Counted from the first letter of the stretch, positions 8,335 through 17,052 are shown. The stretch: 38,682 nucleotides of DNA from DASZJY01 sp036260255 (GCA_036260255.1 DATAAF010000034.1:1-38682); one strand, 5' to 3'. The notes: generated by a model from the letters alone, not told the origin. Numbers and translations: made by a program.

Positions 8335-9569
8335 TGGCCCGCCGCCCCGCCGGCCGCCTGCAGGCACCCCCGGGTCTCGCCGGCGATGGCTCGGCCGACG
8401 ACGACACCCCCACCGCAGCTGAGCCGGGCGCGAGCGGCGGGGTCGTCGCCCCCGCCCGGGTCGACCGGCGCACCAAGACGCTGCTCACCCGCGTCCTGCC
8501 CGGTGAGGTGGCGGTCATCGACCACGAGGACCTCGACCGGCTGGCCGCCGAAGGCCTCATCAAGGCCAAGGTCGGGGCGGTCGTCAACGCCTCCCGCTCG
8601 ATCTCCGGGCGCTATCCCAACGTCGGCCCGCTGCTGCTGGCCGCCGCCGGCATCCCGCTGGTGGACGACGTCGGGCCGCACGTCATGACCGACGTGCACG
8701 AGGGGCAGGTGCTGAGGATCGACGGCGCGACCGTCTGGGCCGGAGCCACCCAGGTGGGCTCGGGCACCCGCCACACCCTCGAGTCGCTCGAGGCCCAGCT
8801 GGAGGCGTCGAAGCGGGCGGTGAGCGACGAGCTGGGCCGCTTCGCCGAGAACACGCTCTCGTACCTGAAGCGGGAGCACCACCTGCTCACCGACGCGCCG
8901 TTGCTCCCCGAGCTGGCCACCGAAGTGGCCGGGCGCCACGTGCTGGTCGTGGTCCGGGGCGCCGACTACCTCGACGACCTGGCCGCCCTGCGGTCGTACA
9001 TCCAGGAGGTGCGGCCGGTGCTGTTCGCGGTGGACGGCGGGGCCGACGCCCTGCTCGACGCCGGGCACCGCCCCGACCTCATCATCGGCGACTTCGACTC
9101 TGTCTCCGACACCGCCCTGCGCTGCGGCGCCCAGCTGGTGGTGCACGCCTACCCGGGTGGCGAGGCGCCGGGGGCCGGGCGGCTGGACGAGCTCGGCCTG
9201 CCGTACACCGTGTTCGAGGCGGCCGGTACCAGCGAGGACGTCGCCATGCTCCTCGCCTACGAGAAGCGGGCCGAGCTCATCGTGGCGGTGGGCACCCACG
9301 CCTCGATGGTCGAGTTCCTGGACAAGGGCCGTGAGGGGATGGCGTCCACCTTCCTCGTGCGGCTCAAGGTGGGCCCCATCCTCGTGGACGCCAAGGGCGT
9401 GAACCGCCTGTACCAGGGCCGCGTCCGGCGGCGCGACATGGCGTTCCTCGTCGCCGCCGCCGTGTTCGCCATGCTGGTGATGGTGGCGGTGGCCCAGCCC
9501 CTGCACGTCTTCCTGCGGGCCCTGTCGCTCAGCCTCCGGGAGACGTGGCGGGCCGTGTTCGGCTCGTGA
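8334..9569 (+). CDS. steA: SteA-like cytokinetic protein
   Basis: 411 aa. A central region resembles thiamine-pyrophosphokinase-like folds (FAVDGGADALLDAGHRPDLIIGDFDS), and the C-terminus carries one membrane helix (MAFLVAAAVFAMLVMVAVAQ, about residues 366-385). That is the layout of actinobacterial SteA, which in Corynebacterium acts with SteB at the septum and affects cell separation. The N-terminal 40 residues are low complexity. ATG 8334 overlaps the recN stop; a GTG one codon earlier is also possible. The GTG of steB overlaps its stop (GTGA), so steA and steB are translationally coupled. Confidence 0.87.
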   Translation: MARRPAGRLQAPPGLAGDGSADDDTPTAAEPGASGGVVAPARVDRRTKTLLTRVLPGEVAVIDHEDLDRLAAEGLIKAKVGAVVNASRSISGRYPNVGPLLLAAAGIPLVDDVGPHVMTDVHEGQVLRIDGATVWAGATQVGSGTRHTLESLEAQLEASKRAVSDELGRFAENTLSYLKREHHLLTDAPLLPELATEVAGRHVLVVVRGADYLDDLAALRSYIQEVRPVLFAVDGGADALLDAGHRPDLIIGDFDSVSDTALRCGAQLVVHAYPGGEAPGAGRLDELGLPYTVFEAAGTSEDVAMLLAYEKRAELIVAVGTHASMVEFLDKGREGMASTFLVRLKVGPILVDAKGVNRLYQGRVRRRDMAFLVAAAVFAMLVMVAVAQPLHVFLRALSLSLRETWRAVFGS

Positions 9570-10495
9570 TCAACCTCCGGTACCACGTCGTCTCCCTGGT
9601 GGCGGTGTTCCTGGCCCTGGGCGTGGGCGTGGTCATGGGCTCCACCGTCATCGACCGGGTGACGGTCGACGCCCTGGAGGCCCAGGTGGACCGGGTCGAG
9701 AACTCGGTCAAGGCGACCCAGGCCGAGAACCGCCGGCTCGACGAGCAGCTGCGGACCGTGCGCGACTTCGCCGACCAGGCGCGGGACCGCATCGCCGAGG
9801 GCCAACTCCGGGACGTGACCGTCCTGGTGGTGGCGGTCACCGGGATCGACCGCAAGCCGGTCGAGGGCCTGCGTCAGGCGGTGGCCAGCTCCGAGGCCAA
9901 CCTGGCCGGCACGCTGTGGTTCACCGCCAAGATGCGCCTGGACAACGAGGGCGACGCCCGGGCGCTGGCCGGCGCGCTGGGCCTGGCGGGCGACCAGCCC
10001 GACGTGCTGCGCCGCCAGGCGCTGGTCCGGGTGGCGGCCGCCCTGGAGGGAGGGTCGGAGCCCGACGTCCTGCCCGCCCTGCTCGCCGCCGGGTTCGTCG
10101 CCTACGAGGGCCCTCCCGACCAGGCCAGCGCTCCGACCTCCGCCCTGGAGTCGCTCCCCAGCGGCGGTGTACGGGTCGCGCTGGTGTCGGGCGCGGGAGC
10201 CAGCGTGGGCGACGACCAGGTGGCGCTGCCCCTGGCTCAGGCCCTGGGGCTGTCCTCGGCCCGGGTCGTGGCCGCCGAGGCGGGCCAGGACACGCCCGGC
10301 GGCAGGGGGGTGTTCGTGGGGCTGCTCCGCAAGGACGACGTTGTCGGCGCCCGCATCTCCACCATCGACAACCTCGAGTCAACGATGGGCCAGGCGGCGG
10401 CGGTGCTGGCTCTCGACGACCTGGCCGTGCCCCGCACCGGCCACTACGGCGTCGGCCCCGGCGCCCAGCGCCTCCTGCCAACCGATCAGGCATGA
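9566..10495 (+). CDS. steB: SteB/MctB-like membrane-anchored protein
   Basis: 309 aa, of the family annotated either as copper transporter MctB or as the SteA partner SteB. The start VINLRYHVVSLVAVFLALGV is the classic N-terminus with a single membrane helix (about residues 7-28). A coiled coil follows (EAQVDRVENSVKATQAENRRLDEQL, in two halves, about residues 35-75), then an extracytoplasmic domain. GTG 9566 is preferred over a possible GTG at 9545 because the family begins at this point and the GTGA overlap with steA is tight. Context next to steA favours the division role over copper transport. ATG of the next gene overlaps the stop (ATGA). Confidence 0.87.
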   Translation: MINLRYHVVSLVAVFLALGVGVVMGSTVIDRVTVDALEAQVDRVENSVKATQAENRRLDEQLRTVRDFADQARDRIAEGQLRDVTVLVVAVTGIDRKPVEGLRQAVASSEANLAGTLWFTAKMRLDNEGDARALAGALGLAGDQPDVLRRQALVRVAAALEGGSEPDVLPALLAAGFVAYEGPPDQASAPTSALESLPSGGVRVALVSGAGASVGDDQVALPLAQALGLSSARVVAAEAGQDTPGGRGVFVGLLRKDDVVGARISTIDNLESTMGQAAAVLALDDLAVPRTGHYGVGPGAQRLLPTDQA

Positions 10496-12135
10496 CCGAG
10501 CACGGCGACCGGCCGGACGGGGTGGCTCGGGCCGCCGCCCACATCGCGGCCGGCAACGTCGCCTCCCGGGTCACCGGGTTCGTGCGGGTGCTGGCCGTCG
10601 CCGGCGTCCTCGGGACCACCTTCCTTGGCAACACGTACCAGACCGCCAACCTCGTCTCCAACGTCCTCTTCGAGCTGCTGGCCGCCGGGTTGCTGTCGTC
10701 CGTTCTCGTCCCCCCGTTCGTCCGCCTCCTCGACGACGCGCGCGCCGAGGAGGCGCGCGAGGTCGCCGGCGCCGTCCTCGGGGTCGCCCTGGTGGGGCTG
10801 GGAGCGGTCACCGTCCTCGGGCTGCTGGGCCGCGACGCCATCATGCGGGCCCTGACTGTCGCCGTCGACGACCCCCTCGTGCGGGCGCGCGAGGTTCGCC
10901 TGGGCTCGTTCCTTCTCCTCCTCTTCCTGCCCCAGGTCCTCCTCTACGCCGTCGGGGCGGTGACCACCGCCCTGCTCCACGGCGCCCGCCGGTTCCGGGC
11001 GGCGGCGCTCGCACCGGTGGCCAACAACCTCGTCGTCATCGCCACCATGGGCGTGTTCTGGCTGCTCCGGCGGGGCGACCCGTCGGCGGCAGGCGCCGGG
11101 GGCCTCGAGCTGCCGTTCTCCCAACGCCTGGTGCTGGCGGTGGGGACGACCGCCGGCGTGGCGGCGATGACATTGGTGCCGCTGGTCGACGCCTGGCGGG
11201 CCGGACTGAGTGTCCGTCCCCGGTGGGCCCCGCGCCACCCCGGCCTGCGGGGCCTGGGCCGGGCCGGCGCGTGGGGTGCGGCCTACCTCGCCCTCAACCA
11301 GGTGCTGGTGGCCGTCACCCTCGTCCTGGCCAACCGTGTCGAGGGAGGCGTGGTCGCCTACCACCTGGCCTTCACCGTGTTCCTGCTGCCCCACGCGGTG
11401 CTCGCCCATCCGACGATCACCGCCGTCTACCCCCGGCTGGCGGCGGAGGCGGCCGCCCGGCGCTGGCGCGCCTTCTCCGAGACGCTGCGGGGGTCGGCCG
11501 CCGTCGTCGTGTTCCTCGTCGCCCCGGCGGTGGCCGTGCTGGTCGCCCTGGGCCGGCCGGCCCTGTCGCTCCTCCGACTCGGAAGCCTGGACGCCGCCGG
11601 CGCCGCGCTGGTGGCCGACGTGCTGGCCGCCTACGCCCTCGGGCTGGTCGGCTACGCCGGGTTCCATCTCCTCACCCGCGCCAGCTACGCCACCGGCGAC
11701 ACCCGCTCGCCGGCCATCGTCAACCTCGGAGTGGCGGCCGGAGGGTCGGCGCTGATGCTCGCCCTGTTCGCCGTCGCCGACGGCGGCGACCGGGTCGTGG
11801 CGCTGGGCCTCGCCCACTCGGTGGCCATGGTCGCCGGCGCCGCCACCTTGCTGGCCGTCGTCGGCCGCCGGGCGGGGGAGGCGTGCGTCCCCGCCGGGTC
11901 GCTGCTCCGGGGGCTCGGCGCGGGCGTCGCCGCCGGCGTCGCCGCCCGACTCGTCGCCGACCGGCTCCCGGCCGGCGGCCGGCCGGCGGCGGCCCTGGCG
12001 CTGGCCCTCGGTGGCGCCGCCGCCGGAGCCGTGTACCTGGCCGTCCAGGCCTGGCTCCGGGCGCCCGAGCTCAAGCGCTGGCGCGCCGGAGGGATGCGCG
12101 GCGCCCTCGAGCCGGCGCCGGGGGGCGGCCGCTGA
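10492..12135 (+). CDS. MurJ/MviN-like lipid flippase
   Basis: 547 aa, almost entirely hydrophobic, about 14 membrane helices. The first helix holds NVASRVTGFVRVLAVAGVLG, the conserved MurJ/MviN segment with its two arginines; DTRSPAIVNLGVAAGG is the typical late-core motif (TRTPxxxN). MurJ moves lipid II across the membrane for peptidoglycan synthesis. Actinobacteria often carry several MurJ-family paralogues. This copy lies beside steAB rather than in the dcw cluster, and it lacks the kinase-like extension of mycobacterial MviN. It may flip lipid II or a lipid-linked sugar made by the next two genes. Confidence 0.85.
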   Translation: MTEHGDRPDGVARAAAHIAAGNVASRVTGFVRVLAVAGVLGTTFLGNTYQTANLVSNVLFELLAAGLLSSVLVPPFVRLLDDARAEEAREVAGAVLGVALVGLGAVTVLGLLGRDAIMRALTVAVDDPLVRAREVRLGSFLLLLFLPQVLLYAVGAVTTALLHGARRFRAAALAPVANNLVVIATMGVFWLLRRGDPSAAGAGGLELPFSQRLVLAVGTTAGVAAMTLVPLVDAWRAGLSVRPRWAPRHPGLRGLGRAGAWGAAYLALNQVLVAVTLVLANRVEGGVVAYHLAFTVFLLPHAVLAHPTITAVYPRLAAEAAARRWRAFSETLRGSAAVVVFLVAPAVAVLVALGRPALSLLRLGSLDAAGAALVADVLAAYALGLVGYAGFHLLTRASYATGDTRSPAIVNLGVAAGGSALMLALFAVADGGDRVVALGLAHSVAMVAGAATLLAVVGRRAGEACVPAGSLLRGLGAGVAAGVAARLVADRLPAGGRPAAALALALGGAAAGAVYLAVQAWLRAPELKRWRAGGMRGALEPAPGGGR

Positions 12136-12140
12136 GCCGG

Positions 12141-12797
12141 GTGGTGGCCATCGTCCCCGCCCACGACCGGGCCGACACCGTCGGCGCCACGGTGGCCGCC
12201 GTCGGCGGCCTCCCGGTCGACGAGGTGGTGGTCGTCGACGACGGGTCCACCGACGCCACCGCCGGCACCGCCGAAGCCGCCGGCGCCCGGGTGGTCCGCC
12301 TGCCCGCCAACGTCGGCAAGGGAGGGGCGGTCACGGCGGGGCTGGCGGCCGCGCCCGACGCCGACGTCTACCTCCTCCTCGACGCCGACCTCGGGCCCAG
12401 CGCATCGGCGGCGGGCGAGCTGCTGGGGCCGGTGCTGGCGGGCGAGGCCGACATGGTCATCGCCGTCCCGCCCGGTGCCGGGCGCAGCGGCGGTTTGGGC
12501 CTGGTACGGGCGCTGGCGGGGGCGGGCATCGCCCGGGCGACCGGTTGGCGCCCCCGGGCGCCCCTCTCGGGCCAGCGCGCCGTGCGCGCCGACCTGCTCC
12601 GGCGCCTCGACCTGGCGCCCCGGTTCGGCCTGGAGACCGCCCTCACCATCGACGCCCTCCGCGCCGGGGCCCGGGTCGCGGAGATCGACGTCGACCTCCG
12701 CCATCGCCCGACCGGCCGGAACCTGAGCGGTTTCGTGCACCGCGGACGCCAGGGCCGCGACATCGCCCTCGCCCTCTGGCACCGGCTCGGCCGATGA
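12141..12797 (+). CDS. Family 2 glycosyltransferase
   Basis: About 218 aa, GT-A fold. The N-terminal strand MVAIVPAHDRADTVGATV leads into VVVVDDGSTDATAG (nucleotide binding) and LLLDADLGPS, the metal-binding DxD. The C-terminal SGQRAVRADLL and HRPTGRNLSGFVHRGRQ fit the glucosyl-3-phosphoglycerate synthase/dolichyl-phosphate-mannose-like part of the family. No membrane helices are visible, so it acts at the cytosolic face. Donor and acceptor are unknown. GTG 12141 is given as the start; CTG 12132, which overlaps the murJ-like stop as CTGA and would add LSR, is also possible. It overlaps the following gene by ATGA, so the pair may act on one lipid-linked sugar. Confidence 0.82.
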   Translation: MVAIVPAHDRADTVGATVAAVGGLPVDEVVVVDDGSTDATAGTAEAAGARVVRLPANVGKGGAVTAGLAAAPDADVYLLLDADLGPSASAAGELLGPVLAGEADMVIAVPPGAGRSGGLGLVRALAGAGIARATGWRPRAPLSGQRAVRADLLRRLDLAPRFGLETALTIDALRAGARVAEIDVDLRHRPTGRNLSGFVHRGRQGRDIALALWHRLGR

Positions 12798-13633
12798 TCC
12801 GCGTCGTCGTCGCCGCCATCGTCGGCTGCTTCACCGCCCGGCTCGTGTGGGTGGCCGTCCGCCCGCTGTTCGACGCTCCCCGCCTGGCCCGGCCCAACTG
12901 GCGGGGCCAGCCCGTCCCGACCGCCGCCGGGGTGGTCATCCCGCTGGTCGTCGTGCTGGTCGAAGGCGGGCGGGCGGTGGGCGCGGCGGCGGCCTCCGAC
13001 CCCGACAGCCTGACCCTGGCCCGCCTGCTCGTCGTCGCCGCCGTCGCCGGGTTCGCCCTCCTCGGCGCCCTCGACGACCTGGTCGGCTCGGGGGACGTGC
13101 ACGGTTTCCGCGCCCACCTCGAGGCGGTGGCCCAAGGCCGGCCCACGACCGGGTTCGTCAAGCTCGTGGGAGGCGCCGCCCTGGCCGTCGTGGTGGTGGC
13201 GCCCCTGGCCCGCCCGTCGCTGGGCCGCCTCGTCGCCGACGCCGCCCTGGTGGCGCTGTGCGCCAATCTGGCCAACCTGTTCGACCGCGCCCCCGGGCGG
13301 CTGCTCAAGGTGACGGCGGCGGCGTTCGTCGGCATCGTGGCGGCCGCCCGCCAGCGCGTCGAGCTGGAGGGCACCGCCCTGGTCGTGGGGGCCGCCCTGG
13401 CGTTGCTCTTCGACGACCTCCGCGAGCGGCTCATGCTCGGCGACACCGGCAGCAACGCCCTCGGCGCGGCGCTGGGCCTGGGCCTGGTGGTGGCGGCCAC
13501 GCCGACCACCCGCACCGTGGCCCTCGTCGTGGTGGGCGCCTTGAACGTGGCCGGGGAGCTGGTGTCGTTCAGCCGGGTGATCGACGCGGTGCCCGCGCTG
13601 CGGGCGCTGGACCGGGCGGGCCGCCGGCCCTGA
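12794..13633 (+). CDS. MraY/WecA-type phospho-sugar transferase
   Basis: 279 aa, about 8 membrane helices. Polyprenyl-phosphate GlcNAc/MurNAc-pentapeptide-1-phosphate transferase motifs are visible: NWRGQPVPTAAG near residue 36 (NxRGxxVPT), the Mg-binding pair in LLGALDDLVGS, NLANLFDRAPG (NxxNxxD) and MLGDTGSNALGAALG. It is shorter than MraY (about 360 aa) and lacks the HHH loop, so it is more WecA-like or a specialised variant. It should attach a sugar-1-phosphate to undecaprenyl phosphate at the inner membrane face. With the adjacent GT2 and flippase it forms a plausible make-extend-flip unit. The gene ends 18 bases from the convergent peroxidase gene; no terminator hairpin is evident. Confidence 0.82.
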   Translation: MIRVVVAAIVGCFTARLVWVAVRPLFDAPRLARPNWRGQPVPTAAGVVIPLVVVLVEGGRAVGAAAASDPDSLTLARLLVVAAVAGFALLGALDDLVGSGDVHGFRAHLEAVAQGRPTTGFVKLVGGAALAVVVVAPLARPSLGRLVADAALVALCANLANLFDRAPGRLLKVTAAAFVGIVAAARQRVELEGTALVVGAALALLFDDLRERLMLGDTGSNALGAALGLGLVVAATPTTRTVALVVVGALNVAGELVSFSRVIDAVPALRALDRAGRRP

Positions 13634-13651
13634 GGACGGTGAGCGATCCGG

Positions 13652-15442
13652 TCAGTGGGCGACGCGCGCCCACGGTACGAAAGCGTTCTCCACCGGGCGC
13701 AGCGCCGGCTCCAGCTCGCCGAAGTGGCGCAGCAACACCGACTTCATGGTGGAGCCGTTCACCCACCGCAGCCCCGCCGCCGTGTAGTGGTCGGCGTTGT
13801 AGTGCCTGGTGAAAAAGCGGTCGCTCTTCAGCCGGCGCGAGGCCATGAGGACGAACACCCGGAAGGCGGTATCGCTGAAGCCGAAGCCGCGGGGCAGGTC
13901 CTCGGCGTAGAGCCCGACCATCAGGTCGACGGCGTCGAGGTCGTTGTCGTAGACCTCGCGTATCTCCTGGGCCCACGCCGCGTTCGACGTCAGCTGGTCG
14001 AAGCTGCGGACGGGCGGCTTGTGGAACGCCTGGCGGAAGCGGTTGTACCGGGGGACGCCGCGCTCGCGGTTGCGGAAGATGTCGACCGCGGCCAGGTCGA
14101 GGGTCCGGTCGCCGAGCTCGAAGCTCTGCAGCGACCGGGGGAAGTTGTGCAGGGTGATCTGGCCGGGGTGGGCGGTGCCGAAGCTGTAGAGGGCGTTGGC
14201 CACGCCGATCTCCCGGAGGGCGGGGACGGCGGAGTCGGCGCGGAGCTCGGTCAGTCCCATCGGCCCCCGCTCGGCCCGCCCGTCGACGGAGTGGAAGACG
14301 TACTCGTCGGGCATGAGCGGGTGCATCCGGTAGACCGCCACGAACTCCTCGGTGAGGCAGTACGGCGCGCCGTGGTGGTCGGTGGGCGACCCCGGGATGC
14401 CGCTCAGCACCTCGCTCTCGGAGAGGCGCCCGCACGACCGCTTGAGCTCCTCGGAGATACCCCACCAGTTCATGCTCATGGCCCGCTGAGTGGTCGGGTG
14501 GGCGATGATCCCCGGGGTCCACTCGACGGTGTGGATCTTGGCCTGGAGGGCCACGTTGACCAGGCGGGCGGTCTCGAACAGCTCGTCGTCGGTCCACGTC
14601 CGCCCCTCCTCCTGGCGGAGGTGGTCGCAGATGGCGTTGTGCTCCATGGCGAAGAGGCTCCGCAGCATCGCCCAGCCGCTCCAGAAGCCGGCGTGGCGGC
14701 TCTGGAAGTCGAGCTGCCCGGCCACGTCGAGGGGCAGCGTCTGCTCCTCCACCCGCAGGTAGGGACCGTCCCGCAGGAGGGCGCGCTCGGCCTCGCTCGT
14801 CCCGTAGACCTGGGAGCCGTCCCACCAGTGGGTGTCCTCGCTCAGGAACTTCCCGGGCGTCCCGTCGGCCTCCATGGTGGCGTCGATCTCGGTGTCGCCC
14901 AGGGGCAGCCGCCGATTGGGGTCGGTCTTGTGGCTGAACCAGTCGTGGATCTCGAACTGGAGCCAGGCGGCGGCCAGGACATTGAGCCCGGTGGCGGGAA
15001 GGAACTGGTCACGGGTGAGGAGCACCTTGCTCACCACGCCGGGGTCGGGTGTCCGCAGCCTCGTGCCCGTCTCGGGCAGGTTCTTCTCGGGCGGGACGTT
15101 GCGGCCGAACGCGGTGCCCGCCGCCCCCATTCGCGGGTGCTCGAGGTCGTTCCACCGTCCGTCGGCGGTGCGGTACTTGTGCTGGGCCTCGGTGGGCGTG
15201 CCGCCCTCCTCGGGCACTCCGGTGTCGTGGAGGCACTCCGCCCGCAACCGGTCTCGCACGCCCACCAGAGTGACGATGCCCAGGGGCAGGGGCAGCTTCT
15301 CCCATCCGAAGGTGCGCTCGAGCCACCGGGCCGGGCGGTCGACGATCCGGCTCAGGGTGGACGGGCGGCTCGGGGGGACCTTGATGCGCCGGGCCCGCTC
15401 GTCGCCGGCCGGCGCCCGCCTCGCTTCCAGGGTGTCGGTCAT
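13652..15442 (-). CDS. Alpha-dioxygenase-type heme peroxidase
   Basis: 596 aa, animal-type heme peroxidase superfamily, closest in pattern to the fatty-acid alpha-dioxygenases that convert fatty acids to 2-hydroperoxides. The probable distal His is H166 in QFEIHDWFSHKTD. FSLFAMEHNAICD-type sequence (RSLFAMEHNAICDHL) is at about 261-275. The catalytic Tyr/proximal His pair is in EEFVAVYRMHPLMPDEY (Y371, H374), the spacing seen in alpha-DOX. Length is close to plant alpha-DOX (about 640 aa). No signal peptide or membrane helix is seen. The gene starts 3 nt after the stop of the lipoxygenase-like gene, so the two are one operon. Substrate (free fatty acid, polyunsaturated or not) is not readable from sequence. 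Linoleate-diol-synthase-like or other peroxidase chemistry is an alternative. Confidence 0.83.
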   Translation of the reverse strand: MTDTLEARRAPAGDERARRIKVPPSRPSTLSRIVDRPARWLERTFGWEKLPLPLGIVTLVGVRDRLRAECLHDTGVPEEGGTPTEAQHKYRTADGRWNDLEHPRMGAAGTAFGRNVPPEKNLPETGTRLRTPDPGVVSKVLLTRDQFLPATGLNVLAAAWLQFEIHDWFSHKTDPNRRLPLGDTEIDATMEADGTPGKFLSEDTHWWDGSQVYGTSEAERALLRDGPYLRVEEQTLPLDVAGQLDFQSRHAGFWSGWAMLRSLFAMEHNAICDHLRQEEGRTWTDDELFETARLVNVALQAKIHTVEWTPGIIAHPTTQRAMSMNWWGISEELKRSCGRLSESEVLSGIPGSPTDHHGAPYCLTEEFVAVYRMHPLMPDEYVFHSVDGRAERGPMGLTELRADSAVPALREIGVANALYSFGTAHPGQITLHNFPRSLQSFELGDRTLDLAAVDIFRNRERGVPRYNRFRQAFHKPPVRSFDQLTSNAAWAQEIREVYDNDLDAVDLMVGLYAEDLPRGFGFSDTAFRVFVLMASRRLKSDRFFTRHYNADHYTAAGLRWVNGSTMKSVLLRHFGELEPALRPVENAFVPWARVAH

Positions 15443-15445
15443 CGG

Positions 15446-16948
15446 TCAGCCGTTCACCCCGGACTCGAGGATCCGCGGCGAGACCTTCCAGGTCGCGTAC
15501 TCCTCCCTGTCGAGGCGGTCCTGCAGGGCCTCGAGGGCCCGCCGGAAGTCGTGGAAGGCGGTCTTGGCGGCGGGGTCGAGGCCCATGTGCGAGAAGTCGC
15601 TGCACAGCGCCGTGCGGTGCACGTTGAGGATGAAGTTGTAGTTGACGAGCCGCTGGTAGACGTCGATCGACTCCCGCCGGCCCGACGTGTAGATGCGGGT
15701 CGGCTGCACATGGTGCCAGAGCTGGTAGTTCCAGAGGCCGGTGCCGAGGACCTCGTGCTCGACCGAGCCGAGGTAGATGAAGCCGGCCACCAAGCGGGCC
15801 AGGTCGTCGACGCCGATGTCCTTCCCAAGCCACTCGGAGATGCCGCCGGGGATGCGGGCGTCGAGCTCGGCCAGCCACGCCTGGGCGTCCTGGTCGGCGT
15901 CCAGCTCGTCGTCCGACCGGTAGTACAGGCCGAGGTAGTTGCGGGCGTGGTCGTGCATGACGTCCCAGTGCGCCCGCCGGTTCTCCAGATAGGGGAGCTC
16001 CAGCTCGCCGTTCCGGATGCCACGGCGGTCCGCGTCGACCACCGGGTCGACAACCCGGACGTCGTACCGCTCGTACGTGTCCGACAAGAGCTTGCACAGG
16101 CCGCGGTGGGTGAAGCTGAAGACGCTCTCGAAGTCACCGCCCGGCATCAGCATGATCTCGGTGACCAGCTCGTTGGAGTAGTGCGTGCCCCACGCGTGGG
16201 GCCAGACCAGGCGCCGCAGCGGATGGTCTCCGGGAAGGTTGTTCCGGGTGATCATGGCCACGTTCGACACCGCGGTCAGGTGGATCCCGTTGAAATGGCG
16301 CACGATCGAGAGGTCGTTGGTGGCGGCGCAGAGGGCGATCTTCTGGGCCAGCGGCCAGCTGTCGTCACCCGGCTTGGACACGCCCAGCTCCGAGTCGATC
16401 TCCACCGCGGCGAGGCGCCCGCCGTCGGCGCGGAACACCGCCCGGCAGGCGAGCGACCGCAGCCCCGGGTGGTGCTCGTAGTCGCCGAGGTACCCGAAGT
16501 CCCACTCGTAGGTGCCGCCGTCGCGGCGCTCGAGGTAGCACGCATAGGGGCCGGCCACCGCCAGCTCACCCAGGTCGACGGGCTCGGCGTACTCCTTGGG
16601 CAGGACGGGAGCGGCGTGGATCTTGCGATGGACCGGCGGGTAGGCGCGGGTGATGGCGGCGAAGGGGTCCTCGTCGATCTCGGCCAGGCCGGGGCGGTTC
16701 AGCGGATAGTGGCGGTACAGCCAGACCTGGAAGCGGATGAACGCCAGGCGCAGCCGATCGGTCTCGTCGGCCGGGAGATGGTCGGCCACCGGGATGTTCC
16801 TGATGGGTACCGACGGGTACCGCTCGTCGAAGCGGATCGGCACCAAACGCCGCTCGTCATCAGGCGGGAGCGGCACCTCTCGGGGCTTGTTGGCCCGGAA
16901 TTTGGCGCTGAGCAAGAGGTCCCAAAACAGCTTCCGCAGCTTCCACAT
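15446..16948 (-). CDS. Lipoxygenase-like protein
   Basis: 500 aa. The core aligns by eye with the lipoxygenase catalytic domain. ND-x5-RHFNGIHL gives HxxxxH (H218, H223), matching the first two iron ligands. It continues to AMITRNNLPGDHPLRRLVWPH, like the LOX ATxRxLxxxHPxxKLLxPH segment. The later helix FIYLGSVEHEVLGTGLWNY holds H398, matching the third ligand; four residues on, where plant LOX has Asn, it has Gly402. The C-terminus is Gly, not the iron-binding Ile. The N-terminal 120 residues are unlike a PLAT domain. It could be an active divergent LOX with a different metal set, or a related oxygenase or isomerase. ATG 16948 is chosen over GTG 16957 because GAAGGG lies 8 nt before it. A dedicated promoter lies upstream. 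Confidence 0.75.
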   Translation of the reverse strand: MWKLRKLFWDLLLSAKFRANKPREVPLPPDDERRLVPIRFDERYPSVPIRNIPVADHLPADETDRLRLAFIRFQVWLYRHYPLNRPGLAEIDEDPFAAITRAYPPVHRKIHAAPVLPKEYAEPVDLGELAVAGPYACYLERRDGGTYEWDFGYLGDYEHHPGLRSLACRAVFRADGGRLAAVEIDSELGVSKPGDDSWPLAQKIALCAATNDLSIVRHFNGIHLTAVSNVAMITRNNLPGDHPLRRLVWPHAWGTHYSNELVTEIMLMPGGDFESVFSFTHRGLCKLLSDTYERYDVRVVDPVVDADRRGIRNGELELPYLENRRAHWDVMHDHARNYLGLYYRSDDELDADQDAQAWLAELDARIPGGISEWLGKDIGVDDLARLVAGFIYLGSVEHEVLGTGLWNYQLWHHVQPTRIYTSGRRESIDVYQRLVNYNFILNVHRTALCSDFSHMGLDPAAKTAFHDFRRALEALQDRLDREEYATWKVSPRILESGVNG

Positions 16949-16993
16949 GGTAAGCACCCTTCGCTCGAACCCGCGCCGGTGGATGCCCTTGGG

Positions 16994-17022
16994 AGCCTAG
17001 AGAACGAAGGGAGCAATGACAA
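16994..17022 (-). promoter_or_regulatory. Promoter of the lipoxygenase-peroxidase operon
   Basis: Minus strand: TTGTCA (17022-17017), an exact 17-nt spacer, and TAGGCT (16999-16994). This is the best -35/-10 pair in the window. Transcription would start near 16987 and leave a leader of about 40 nt with GAAGGG before ATG 16948. Confidence 0.65.
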
Positions 17023-17027
17023 TGTCC

Positions 17028-17052
17028 GCCGTCACGCAATGGGCCTGACGGC
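17028..17052 (-). promoter_or_regulatory. Inverted repeat upstream of the lipoxygenase promoter
   Basis: GCCGTCA (17028-17034) and TGACGGC (17046-17052) are perfect 7-bp arms separated by 11 nt, centred about 20 bp upstream of the -35 TTGTCA. The position suits an activator site or upstream operator. No regulator gene is adjacent on this side except the large cyclase/ATPase protein. Confidence 0.4.

Noticed and set aside
9566..10495. Copper efflux role from the MctB label
   Set aside because: No Cys/Met/His-rich copper motifs are visible, and the coupling to steA supports the division partner role.
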